A stretch of 64,000 nucleotides of DNA from NCBI RefSeq assembly GCF_021462225.1, contig NC_061815.1, positions 48,795,873 to 48,859,872 on the forward strand, given 5' to 3'. The first letter of the stretch is position 1; the number at the start of each line of letters is the position of its first letter. Both the position numbers and the translations under genes were made by a program. This DNA comes from Girardinichthys multiradiatus (taxonomy: Eukaryota; Chordata; Actinopteri; Cyprinodontiformes; Goodeidae). The notes beneath the pieces are model-generated. The model saw nothing but the letters and a program-made list of their open reading frames with translations, was not told where the DNA came from and ran no database searches. Positions 46,212 through 56,342 of the stretch are shown piece after piece.

Positions 46212-46850
46212 ACTGTTTACAGTCTGGGTGGGGAGCTGCTGACCTCGACTGGGGACGTTATCGGCAGTGGAAGGAGTACTTCGAGGAGCTCCTCAATCCT
46301 GCCATTGAGAATTCCCTGGTGGAAGCAGAGGCTGGGGCCTAGGGGTTGGACTCTTTCATCACCCAGGTTGAAGTCACCGAGGTGTTTAAAAAGCTCCATG
46401 GTGGTAGGGCTTCAGGGGTGGATAATCCCCCTGAGTACCTCAAGTCTCTGGATGTTGTGGGGCTGTCATAGTTGACATGCCTCTTCAACACTGTGTGGTG
46501 GTCGGAGACAGTGCCTCTGGACTGGCAGACCGGGATGGTGGTCCCCTTTCATAAGAAGTGTGACTGGAGGGTGTGTTCCAACTACAGGGGTATCACACTC
46601 CTCTGCCTCCCTGGTAAGGCCTATGCCAGGGTATTGGAGAGGAGAGTCCGGGTGATAGTCGAACCTCGGATTCAGGAGGAGCAGTGTGGTTTTCGTTCCG
46701 GCCGTGGAACACTGGACCAGCTTTACACCCTCTGCAGGGTACTCAAGGGTTCATGGGAGTTTGCTCAACCAGTCTACATGTGTTTTGTGGACATGGAGAT
46801 CGCATTCAACTGTGTCCCATAGTGGTGCCCTGTGGGGGTGCTCCAGGAGT
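46212..46850 (+). pseudogene. Rex3 reverse transcriptase N-terminal half, broken
   Basis: Recognisable blocks are KEYFEELLNPAI near 46272, LDWQTGMVVPFHKK near 46518, NYRGITLLCLPGKAYARVL near 46580, EEQCGFRSGRGT near 46675 and FVDMEIAFNCVP near 46782 (catalytic Asp). A TAG near 46341, a TAG near 46468 and frame changes near 46825 break it, and the RT stops before the FADD box. The frame of the 116-codon stretch 46472-46822 is otherwise open. Confidence 0.85.
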
Positions 46851-46888
46851 ACGGAGTCGGGGGCCCTGTCCAATAGGCTTACATGTAA

Positions 46889-47743
46889 TCTCTTAACTCT
46901 AAAATAGGTTGTTTGCTTTGCCTGAGTCTATGTTAGAGCTGCAATGGACTCAGTAATTGAAGCAACCACAGGAACCCTAAAACCTGAGCTTGATGAAACA
47001 AGCAGCAAAAAAGGAAGTATTTCTTCAAATGGCTTGTTGTTTTGAAGGCTGACCAATAAAGACTTTTTGCCAGCCTTGCCAGCAACACTGGTTTCCAAAT
47101 GTACTGAAGAACACTCCACCACTTTAATTATAATGTATCTCCTTCTCATTATTATGACATTTTGCAAATATTTATTTTCTTGGTCATCCTAACTGACCTA
47201 AAACATTTAGACTGATTTAATGTGAGACAGTGACAAAGGGGATACATGTATTCTTACACAGCTGCAGGACTATGCTGAGTGATAGTGAATAAAAATATAA
47301 TTTCCGGTTTCAGGTTCTTGTCAGGGGTGGGAATTCTCAAGTATGGTAGCACTGAAAACCACTCAAAAATGAAAACCATTGTGAAAAAAACAGAAACGGT
47401 ACATTTGAATCCAACAGTGGATACAGTGGAGTGATTTCGAGTGGATGACAGAACAGAACCACCTAACCAGCAAAGTTTAGCATGAGTTATATTGTAAGAA
47501 TGTCAAAATATATCTTCAAAGATTTGGACAAGGGCTGTTTTTATCCATGGTCTGAGAAACTGAATTTACCCAAAAAGGCAAATATACAAAAGGGTATTCT
47601 GCTGACAAAATGCAGTCAAATTTTCCATATTGTATGATTATTTAAAATGGCATACTAAACTAGTGTGTTATAATAAATTAAAATAATAGAGGTGCATTGT
47701 TTTGCTTAATAATAACTTAAAGGAATAGAGAAGGTCCAGGCAT
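46889..47743. other. Unassigned sequence
   Basis: AT-rich; no motif recognised. A 79-codon minus-strand frame at 46928-47167 has no domain. Confidence 0.45.
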
Positions 47744-47950
47744 CCATTGCCTTACGCTTATCTGAGATCAGGTCACGGGGACAACAGGTACAGGAGGGAA
47801 CCCCAAACATCCTCCCCCCCGGTAACATCTTCCAGCCCATTCTGGAGGATGTCAAGGCGTTCCCGGCTAGATAGAATGCATAGTCCCTCCAGCAAGTTCT
47901 AGGTCCACCCAAGGGTCTCCTCCCAGTGGTGCTCAGACAAAATACTCTGA
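47744..47950 (-). mobile_element. Rex3 3' end fragment (minus strand)
   Basis: The minus-strand translation GRRPLGGPRTCWRDYAF fits the Rex3 C-terminus, followed by the short tail GATCTCAGATAAGCGTAAGG near 47750-47770. Orientation is opposite to the other Rex3 copies in the window. Confidence 0.75.
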
Positions 47951-48360
47951 AAGTTTTTTTTTTTTTTTCAGAGGAAAAAATTGGGCTTTTCAATGTATTT
48001 TTGTCCCTAGCAGTCTTTCCCTACTGTAGTGAAAAACACACAGATTGGACCCAGCAGCACTTTTAATTTTATTCATAGGATGCCAGTTTGTTACATGGTT
48101 GCTACATGTCTAAACACAATTGAAAAAGAATAAATGTTGACTTATATCCTTCAACAGGTTAATCTTTCCATCCCAAATGAAGAGCTTTGTGTGTGTACAT
48201 TTTTACTTACATTTTAAACAGCTTTCAAATTGTTACAGCCAACATCTGTTCAAATTCTAAGAAGAAATTGTAATTCAAAGCTAGTTGCGAGGTTATGGTC
48301 TGAGGTTTGGGTGTCAAATCATTCTGTTGACTCAGTCAGTTTAATTTAGCTATACCTCTT
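47951..48360. other. Unassigned sequence with a T homopolymer
   Basis: A run of about 13 T starts near 47956. No other feature recognised before the target duplication at 48361. Confidence 0.45.
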
Positions 48361-48427
48361 GAGCTGTTGGGGCCATCCATTTTGGTCGCACATTTTGACG
48401 CACGTAGCTCAACAGACGTCGCAGCTC

Positions 48428-48449
48428 TGACGTCACTGGGAGTATAAAA
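48428..48449 (+). promoter_or_regulatory. LTR core promoter: CRE palindrome and TATA box
   Basis: TGACGTCA (48428-48435) is followed 7 bp later by TATAAAA (48443-48449). Transcription from about 48475 would give the LTR R region. The corresponding site of the solo LTR at 45387 reads TGACATCA. Confidence 0.65.
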
Positions 48450-49705
48450 CGGCTGAGATGCAGAGTTTCGGGGCCATTTCCCGCCTGTCGCAGGACAGCG
48501 CATAGGAGGCGCATTTCTGGTGAGACAAGAGCTCGCAGGCGAACGTTTACTCCACAAGGCCATTCCCGGAAGAGCTTGAAAGCTGGAAATCTGTCTGATA
48601 CGAGAAGATCAGAGTATTTATTTGCCGATCGAAGACCGCGCCACAACCGGCGCAGGTGAAAACCTACAGAGGTTCTATGTCCAAGGAGAAGAGTTTCCTC
48701 CTTGTGTAATGCAGTCGACTAAAGGTTCTTCATATTTTCCCTTCCTGGACGGATGAGAAGTTACCGTTTTTTTTTCCTTAATTTGATCACAGATGCGTGA
48801 TCCCCACCTCCCCTCCTTTTCTTCAGACCTGATCCATCCTCAACCGGTGGAGAGCAGATCTCAGCTTCAAAGTAATTTCGTTCTTTTCATAGTAAAGCGG
48901 ATAGGTGCATTTAGAGGTCTGGGCAGGATGAGGCAGTAAGGTGATGTAGGATCACCAGTAGTTAATCTAAGGTATTAACTTGTTGCATGCAATACTGATG
49001 GAAGTATCTTATGCTGAGCTGTATTTTTATTTGCTGGGCAAGCACTGCTGAATCATGTGTGGTTAATGTTTTGTCCGGCTGACCCCAAATAAGCCAGGAG
49101 TTAGAAGTTGGACTTTTAAAAGCTTTTCATTCAAAGCAACTGCGGTCTGGGCCTCGCCTGACCACTCTTTGTTCCAGTTTTATTACTGGAGATTTTCCAC
49201 TGGGTTCCCGCCTCAGACTTTTATGACCCTTTGTCAAGATTTGGGGCGGTCAGCTGGTTGTGGCTAAAGGGGCGTGGCCCCACCGTTTCATCAGCTGATC
49301 GCTGTGATCGAGACATCAACACAACAAGAGGACTTCTTTCCATTTAACCCAAATTACACATTTTGTCCATAAACTGCTGGTTTGACCTTCATAGACACTA
49401 AATGCATATATATATTTTTCTTTTATCATTATTGTTAGGTAGTCATTTTTATTCCCTTTGTGTAGAATGGTGCTTGTTAGTTAGGTGAAGGTTTTTGGAC
49501 CAGAACAATGGTATATCAGGATTATTTGGCGTCAATAAATCTTCATATATATAATTAAGAAAAGCGTTTGTGTTTATTTTTTGCAAGAATGATTTATCTG
49601 TCAAAACAAGGTCGATGTTCCCCCACCTTCGGTGAAGCGGTTGAATAAACAGTGACAGTTTGTGGTTTTGGTTAATAATTTGTAATTATTAAAGAGCTTT
49701 GAGCC

Positions 49706-50134
49706 TGTTGTGGAATTTTCTTATCAAAGTGGGTAGAAGTTGACTCATAACAAGAGAAAATCCGGACTTTGTCTTTATAAGTTTTATTCAAAGGCATTCA
49801 GCGTTTGAAGACCCTGACACTGAGGTTAGTCAGTGAATCAGAGCCCCGATCAACATTTACACACAGTATTTATACCAGAACATGACAGTGTTATCTCAAC
49901 ACTTCAAAGAGTCTGTGTTTTATGACCCCAGACCCTTCTCGGGTTCAGAGGTGACTAGGTTACCTAGGAACAACCATCTACTCTCCCTGAGGCATCACCC
50001 TAACAAATGCCCTTAACCATTAAACTTCTGATAATGGCTTTTACAGCTTCCTCCTCTAACACAGATGTTCACTGGAGTGAGGTAAACCAAAGGTCATACA
50101 CTGTGGAATGCTTACTGCAAGAATTTCCATCACA
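49706..50134 (-). mobile_element. Solo LTR of 429 bp nested in the long LTR
   Basis: Bounded by TG and CA with imperfect terminal repeats (TGTTGTGGAATTTTC at the left, TGTGATGGAAATTCT on the other strand at the right), and by a 4-bp duplication AGCC at 49702-49705 and 50135-50138. On the minus strand a TATAAATA box and a downstream AATAAA signal stand in the normal LTR order, so this is the sense strand. It interrupts the long LTR between GAGCTTTGAG and the CACCAGAGGAT continuation. Confidence 0.88.
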
Positions 50135-50283
50135 AGCCCATAATCACAACACCAGAGGATATCTCTGATTTCTATTTGTAAGTGATGATTTTTGGTTAAG
50201 AAATTAATATTTTTCAAATTATTATTTTAAATTATGATTCTTGATGAATATTAATTAATAAATAATCATAATCCTTACAGAGC

Positions 50284-51371
50284 CAACAGAGAACATTTCT
50301 TTTCTTCAGCAGAAGAGTGAATCAGGTCATCACATATGCTTTCTCTCACTTTAAAATGTGTTTTTGTCTTACAATAAGTCCAAAACCAAGTTAATGTGTA
50401 GCTGTAGTGTAGTGTGCTTCTCTTGCTGTCCAACAGCTCAGCTTTAATGAAGCTTTGATGAATGTATCCTTTGACACTAAGGATCAAGTTTTGGAAATAG
50501 AAGAACATAGAAAAATAGACCTAGGAAATAGAACCACCTTTATTGGTGGTTAAAGGAAGTGCATTTGGACAGGAATTTGCTTTGTCGGTTTATGTGACCA
50601 CCAAGTGGAGAAGTATCACTCCCTGGGTGTTTGGAGGCTGAACCTTTGTAATCTTCAGCTCAGATACCTTTACAAATCCTCTATTTAATTAGATTTGTAA
50701 ATTTAGACATTTGCAATCAAGAGCCTAATTCCTCCATAATGCCTACAGTGAGATCATATTCCTGGCGAACCTATAGCTTATATCCTATATTGTGCTAGAA
50801 CAATAGCAAATGCTCTACAGTATCACCTCAAAAATCCCTTTGGTTGTTACAGTTTAACAGACCAACAAGTAGCTTAAATTATGTTATTTTTCTTTATCAG
50901 AGGATCAGTTTTGTGCTCAGGTGTTCTTGCACCTTTTGATGCACTTCAATATGGAGTCTTTTAAAACCTTGGAAATATAACTCAATGTTTCATCTGTTTG
51001 TAAAAAAACATGAAAAATTTACCACCCATTTTACTTTCATGCAATTGCAGATTGCAGCCATTAAACATGACAACAGAAAATATTGAAAGCAGAATTAAAT
51101 TAAAGCTAAATTAGTTTTTATCAATTACTTTAAGCACAATATCACTTTACAATGTATCAAGTGCAAAAATCATAATTTTTTACTTGTACCTTTACTTTTT
51201 AATTTGTACAAATTGTCTTGAGGAAAGAACACCTTTCAGCACCTTGCCGCGAGTTATAGAGATCAAGTTTTAAGCGCCATGTTTAGAATTCAAGAGCTTT
51301 CTGGGAAACACGAAGCTTCAACATTAATGAAATATTGGCTTACTAGAAATTAACATAAGCTTACTGTTTCT
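50284..51371. other. AT-rich stretch, no feature recognised
   Basis: No recognised motif. A 77-codon minus-strand frame (50275-50508) overlaps the LTR end and has no domain. Confidence 0.5.
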
Positions 51372-51373
51372 TA

Positions 51374-51902
51374 CACTACCAAAAGTTTTAGAACGCCTTT
51401 CTCACTTAATGGGTCCCTTCATTTTCATGACTATTTAAATTGTAGATTCTCACCAGAGACAACAAACCTGTGAATGAACACATGGAATTATGTAGTAAAC
51501 AAAAAGAGTGAAATAACTCTAAACATTTTTAGATTTTAGATTTTGACAAAATAGCCACCCTTTGCCTTGAGGACTGCTTTGATGTCTTTGCATTCTCTCC
51601 AAGAGCTTCATCAGGTGGTCACCCAAAATAGTTTTCCAAAGAGTCTTGAAAGAACTTCTCAGACGTTCATTGAGAGACAGCCAGAGGTTAATATTTAGGT
51701 CATTACAGCAAAGGGCGGCTACTTTAAGGAATCTAAAATATAACATAGTTAAAGTTATTTTACAATTTTTGATTTGCTACATAAATTCATATGTATTCAT
51801 TCACTGTTTTGATTCCTTCATTAAGAATCTATATACAATGTAAATAGTCATAAAGAAAACCATTAAATGAGAAAGACATTCTAAAACTTTTGACCGGTAA
51901 TG
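51374..51902 (-). mobile_element. Internally deleted Tc1-like transposon (MITE-like), third family
   Basis: TA sites at 51372-51373 and 51903-51904 flank tips CACTACCAAAAGTTTTAGAA and, at the right, TTCTAAAACTTTTGACCGG. The minus-strand frame at 51519-51746 keeps a transposase C-terminal piece (SSFKTLWKTILGDHLMKLLE). Most of the catalytic and DNA-binding region is gone, leaving 529 bp. Such short forms depend on a full-length relative for movement. Confidence 0.85.
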
Positions 51903-52089
51903 TATATGTGTTTATTTTGATATTACAGAGTTTAAATAGCTCCCCTTGCTACATAGAGCTGTGCTCGCAGCTGAAATTGTTCTCTGAATTTATAAACACT
52001 ATTTCTGATTCCGATTTTAAAAACATATTTTAATATCCGTCAGGAGCTGAGAGCTATATCTGCTTTCTGGTGCTGTTCACTGTGCTTAG

Positions 52090-52735
52090 CCACTAGATGG
52101 CACTGGAGACCGTGAGGAGAGGTGACAGGTGTTCCCATTTCCCTGATCAGCCCTGGGGGTATTTGAGAAGGAGGCTCCCAGCAACTCACCGCCAGAGTGT
52201 TGCCCTCAGTGGTTGTTTTACCTGAACGTGGTTCGCCCTCAGCATTGTTTGCTGTTTTTGGATTTTCGACTTCTGGAGAAAGGTCTCCAACTTTGTGGAT
52301 TAAGATCTAAGTTTCCTGTTTACTTCGTCTGACAACAAGCGGCTGGCAGCTTCTTGACTCGACCATTCCTCGGACCTCCTCAGGTGAACCCTGTCCACCC
52401 TCCACCAACTGCAGTACCACCACCAGTGCCACAGTGCCAAACTCCTTGTGTCAAGGACCTACCTGCTCCGGTCTCACCTGTGCGCAACTTCGTTGTCTCT
52501 CCCGCCCTCCTGGCGGATCATTCCTCATTCCTAGTAAGACAGATTTATTATTTAGAAAGTGCACTTTAAGATTCATTCTCTTACTTACCAGCTCTACTTC
52601 CCTTACAGTTGACACTCCGGTTCCGGTTTTCCCCGCTCCTTCTCGTTTCCTGTAAATAAATATTTGCCGTAACTTCTCTGTCTCCTGAATGCTTACTGCG
52701 TGTGGGTCAAATTTGTTCCTAAAACTATGACAATA
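52090..52735 (+). repeat. Probable dispersed repeat, class unknown
   Basis: A GC-richer pyrimidine-biased block ends in TAAATAAATATTTGCCGTAA, a CCTGAATGCTTACTGCGTGT piece and ACTATGACA, in the style of the T/C-rich family at 18395 and 22110. Overlapping frames of 70 or so codons are Pro/Ser-rich and have no domain. Confidence 0.4.
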
Positions 52736-53025
52736 TCACCAGGTTGTCTTATCAACCTTGCTTTAAATTTTGTGTTTGACTCATGTTAAATGTGTCCAAA
52801 TGGTCCACAAATAGGCTATCATCAAACTGGATAGCTACTAAGTCAGCCTTGGCTCACTAAAATGTTCTGGTGGGGGGCACATTTAACAAATATCCAGTAG
52901 GGCACCAACAGGTGTAATTTCTTGCTCTGCTCTCGGTGGAGGACACATGCGTTTTCTCTCCCTCCCTCTTGCCTGCTTCCGCATCTCCTTTTCTCTGTGT
53001 TTTTCTCAGAGCCTCATGATCCAAG

Positions 53026-53433
53026 ATGGCGCCGCAGATGGTCACCTCGGCGTGTTGGTGCGCATTGTTTTGTTTTGTTTTTTGCTTTAAAACGGTCTTC
53101 TGTGATGGTACCCGGAGCTCTCTCACCAGAGAAGAACTCATGAACATCAAGGCTACTACACCAGAGGAGTTATTTCCCACTTTTCTGCCTACTGCTCTGG
53201 AATTTTTGGACATTCTGGTCAAAGGTGCGCTCACCTTTGTTCACGCGGTGAAACGCCGGAAGAGAGGGAAACGGGCTGGGGTGTTGGTACGTCTTCGCCA
53301 GCGTGGACTACGAACACCGTTACCTGGAATATTTCTGGTTCCGTTACCTGGAACTACAACTGCTGTTGGGGAAAAACGGACTTTTATTCATCGGCAGTTT
53401 TGTGCTTCACGGAGACGTTGCTGTGTGGATTAA
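53026..53433 (+). pseudogene. Rex1 N-terminal coding segment, frameshifted
   Basis: The 135-codon frame starts MAPQMVTSACWCALFCFVFC and has a basic patch AVKRRKRGKRAGVLVRLRQR near residues 74-93. After GIFL near 53330 the expected continuation into the endonuclease is lost by a frameshift and a small deletion. The endonuclease picks up in another frame near 53400 (CFTETLLCGLIPDSAL). The N-terminal hydrophobic run may be chance. Assigned by position and basic motif typical of the family. Confidence 0.65.
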
Positions 53434-56014
53434 TACCGGACTCTGCGCTGCAGCTGGCAGGATTCCAGCTCTACAGAGCGGACAGACACACGGAACTCTC
53501 CGGCAAAGCGAAAGGTGGAGGAATCTGTTTTTACCTTAACAGTGGTTGGTGCAACGACGTGACAGTGATTCAGCAGCACTGTTCTCCAGACCTGGAAGCC
53601 TTCATCATAAACTGTAAGCCTTTCTATTCCCCCCGTGAGTACGCTTCGTTCATCCTGGTCGGTGTTTACATCCCGCCGCAAGCTAACGTGCAGGTCGCAC
53701 AGCGCATGCTCGCCGACCAGATACTGAGTGTGGAGCGGACCAACCCGGACTCCTTAGTAATCGTCGTTGGTGACTTTAACAAAGGTAATCTGACCCACGA
53801 ACTCCCCAAATATAGACAGTTTATAAAATGTCCGACCAGAGAGGTCAACATTCTGGATCACTGTTACACCACCATCAGAGACGCTTATCACGCCGTCCCA
53901 CGTGCTGCACTGGGCCAATCCGACCACATCATGGTCCACCTGATTCCTGCATACAGGCAGAAACTAAAGCTCTGCAAACCTGTTGTGAGGAAGACAAGGA
54001 AGTGGAGCAGTGAGGCTGTGGAGAATCTCCAGATGTGTTTAGGCTGTACAGACTGGGATGTGTTCAGGACTACTACCAACAGTCTGGACGAGTACACAGA
54101 GGCTGTGACTTCCTACATCAGCTTCTGTGAGGACAGTTGTGTACCATCATGCACCAGGGTGAGTTACAACAACGACAAACCCTGGTTCACAGCTAAACTC
54201 AGAAGGTTAAGACTGGATAAGGAAGAGGCCTTCAGGAGTGGGGACAAAGGCATATACAGAGAGGCAAAGTACAAGTTTGGCAAGGCAGTGAAAGAGGCCA
54301 AACGACTATACTCTGAGAAGCTCCAAAACCAGTTCTCAGCCAACGACTCTGCGTCTGTCTGGAAAGGGCTCAAGCAAATCACCAACTACAAGCCGAAAGC
54401 CCCCCACTCCATCAACGACCGACGCCTCGCCAACGACCTGAACGAGTTCTACTGCCGCTTTGAAAGACAAAGGGACAGTCCTGCAACCATCCCCCACGAC
54501 GCCCCCCAACAGCTGCAGCCACAATCCACCACCCTCACCTCCCCAACCTCAAGAGGGGCCTTGGCACCTCCAACCCCCACCCTGAAGTTCCCCCCCACCA
54601 GCCCCCTACCCACGCCGAGGATGGCTCTTTCCATCCAGGAGAGGGACGTCAACAAACTCTTCAGGAGACAGAACCCCCGGAAAGCTGCTGGTCTGGATTC
54701 TGTCTCACCAGCCAGCCTGAAGCACTGCGCTGGTGAGCTGTCTCCAGTCTTCACAGACATTTTTAACACCTCACTGGAGACATGTCATGTGCCAGCCTGC
54801 TTCAAGTCCTCCACCATCGTCCCTGTTCCCAAGAAGCCAAGGACCACAGGGCTTAATGACTTCAGACCCGTCGCCCTGACCTCTGTGGTGATGAAGTCCT
54901 TTGAGCGCCTTGTGCTCTCACACTTAAAAGACATCACCGACCCCCTCCTGGACCCCCTGCAGTTTGCCTACAGAGCCAACAGGTCTGTAGATGATGCAGT
55001 CAACTTAGCCCTTCACTTCATCCTCCGGCACCTGGACTCCACAGGAACCTACGCCAGGATCCTGTTTGTGGATTTCAGCTCTGCCTTCAACACCATCGTC
55101 CCAGCTCTGCTCCAGGAGAAGCTCTCCCAGCTGAGTGTGCCCGACTCCACATGCAGGTGGATCACTGACTTCCTGTCTGACAGGAAGCAGCGCGTGAGGC
55201 TGGGGAAGCACGTCTCTGACTCCCTGACCAACAGCTGCACCAACAGCACGTCTCTGACTCCCTGACCAACAGCTGCACCAACAGCTGCACCTCCAGTCAC
55301 CAGTCTGTCAAGCTTCTGAAGTTTGCGGACGACACCACCCTGATCGGACTCATCTCTGATGGTGACGAGTCCGCGTACAGATGGGAGGTGGACCATCTGT
55401 TGGACTGGTGCAGCCAGAACAACCTTGAGCTCAACGCTTTAAAGACAGTGGAGATGATTGTGGACTTCAGGCAGAACCCAGCCCCACCTGCCCCCATCAC
55501 CCTCTGTGACTCCACAATTGACACTGTGGAATCTTTCCGCTTCCTGGGAACCATCATCTCCCAGGATCTCAAGTGGGAGCCAAACATCAGCTCCCTCATC
55601 AAGAAAGCCCAGAAGAGGATGTTCTTCCTGCGGCAGCTGAAGAAATTCAACCTGCCAAAGACTATGATGGTGCACTTCTACACAGCCATCATTGAGTCCA
55701 TCCTCACCTCCTCCATCACCATCTGGTACGCCACTGCTACAGCCAAGGATAAGGGCAGGCTGTAGCGTGTCATTCGGTCTGCTGAGAAGGTGATTGGCTG
55801 CAGTTTACTGTCGCTCCAGGAACTGTACACCTCCAGGACCCTGAAGCGGGCAGGGAAGATTCTGGCTGATCCCTCCCATCCCGGTCACAGACTCTTTGAG
55901 ACTCTCCCCTCTGGCAGGAGGCTGCGGTCCATCCGGACCAAAACCTCACGCCACAAGAACAGTTTTTTCCCATCTGCCACCAGCCTGGTTAACAAAGCCC
56001 GGAAACCACCCTGA
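53400..56014 (+). pseudogene. Rex1 endonuclease-reverse transcriptase, broken in the palm
   Basis: A 621-codon frame (53400-55265) carries endonuclease motifs FTETLLCG, VVGDFNKGN near 53765 and GQSDHIMVH near 53914, a Pro-rich linker near 54480-54620, and RT motifs NPRKAAGLDSVSP near 54680, NDFRPVALTSVVMKSFERLV near 54857, LQFAYRANRSVDDA and ILFVDFSSAFNTI near 55062 (catalytic Asp). At 55207-55282 a 38-bp tandem duplication and loss of the SPQG-type block shift the frame. The next frame starts with the catalytic KFADDTTLIG near 55320 and runs to 55762. A TAG at 55763-55765 (expected Gln) separates the last 80 codons. The endonuclease part has no internal stop. Confidence 0.9.
55207..55282 (+). 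repeat. 38-bp tandem duplication inside the Rex1 RT gene
   Basis: Units 55207-55244 and 55245-55282 are identical (AGCACGTCTCTGACTCCCTG and onward). Because 38 is not a multiple of three, the duplication alters the frame. It replaces the block between RLGKHVSDS and TNSCTSSHQSV where RT motif B would be. Confidence 0.93.
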
Positions 56015-56316
56015 CACTCTCCCTTTCCCCCACACCCCCCCTTTTTTGCTGACAGGACACTTGTAACCTGTAACTCTAAGCGTTACATTAATGCTCAGCT
56101 TGGACTCCTGCTTTACTTGCACAATGATCACCTGCACTGTTGTATTGCTCTTGCATCTTATACTGCTCTACTTTTACTCTCACTCACTTAAAACTGTGCA
56201 CATATATTTATATTATATTGTAGATATGTTTATACTGTTTAATTTGTACTGTATTGCACCAACTACGCCAAAACAAATTCCTTGTATGTCCAAAAACGTA
56301 CTTGGCAATAAAGCTT

Positions 56317-56342
56317 TTCTGATTCTGATTCTGATTCTGATT
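56317..56342 (+). repeat. TTCTGA hexamer tail of Rex1
   Basis: About four TTCTGA units end the Rex1 copy; such short simple repeats at the 3' end replace a poly(A) tail in this clade. Confidence 0.88.

Larger units (their letters stand above)
45072..46888 (+). mobile_element. Rex3 retrotransposon copy 2, split by a solo LTR
   Basis: The left part (45072-45386) has the Rex3 5' leader (GGCACGGGGGTCGGGACTCG) and the first endonuclease codons (LALGTWN near 45270). It then jumps by internal deletion to the TSEGGSSAS-type segment seen near 2710 in copy 1. The right part (46212-46888) resumes at CTGTTTACAGTCTGG and runs through the RT N-terminal half. The LTR at 45387-46211 sits between them with an ACTG target duplication. 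Confidence 0.88.
48365..50279 (+). mobile_element. Long LTR with GAGC target duplication, carrying a nested solo LTR
   Basis: Starts TGTTGGGGCC and ends ATCCTTACA, flanked by GAGC at 48361-48364 and 50280-50283. The right part aligns with the solo LTR at 45387-46211 (GCGTTTGTGTTTATTTT, GGAT ATCTCTGATTTC, TTAAGAAATTAAT), so they are related families. Without the 429-bp insertion and its duplication the length is about 1.48 kb. No internal retrotransposon sequence follows it, so it is also a solo LTR. Confidence 0.88.
52880..56342 (+). mobile_element. Rex1-clade non-LTR retrotransposon, near full length
   Basis: The leader (GGCGCCGCAGATGG near 53027) precedes a basic N-terminal ORF segment, APE endonuclease and RT, then a short 3' tail ending in TTCTGA repeats (56317-56342). 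The palm-domain sequence CTGCCTTCAACACC near 55083 corresponds to the published Rex1 forward primer region as I remember it. The 5' boundary is uncertain and the element could start some tens of bases earlier or later than 52880. Confidence 0.85.

Noticed and set aside
46472..46822. Separate host gene in the 116-codon open frame
   Set aside because: All residues fit Rex3 reverse transcriptase motifs in order; it is part of the split Rex3 copy.
53026..53100. Signal peptide at the start of the Rex1 N-terminal frame
   Set aside because: The hydrophobic run follows the initiating segment of a LINE ORF and the frame is broken soon after; secretion makes no sense for the element.
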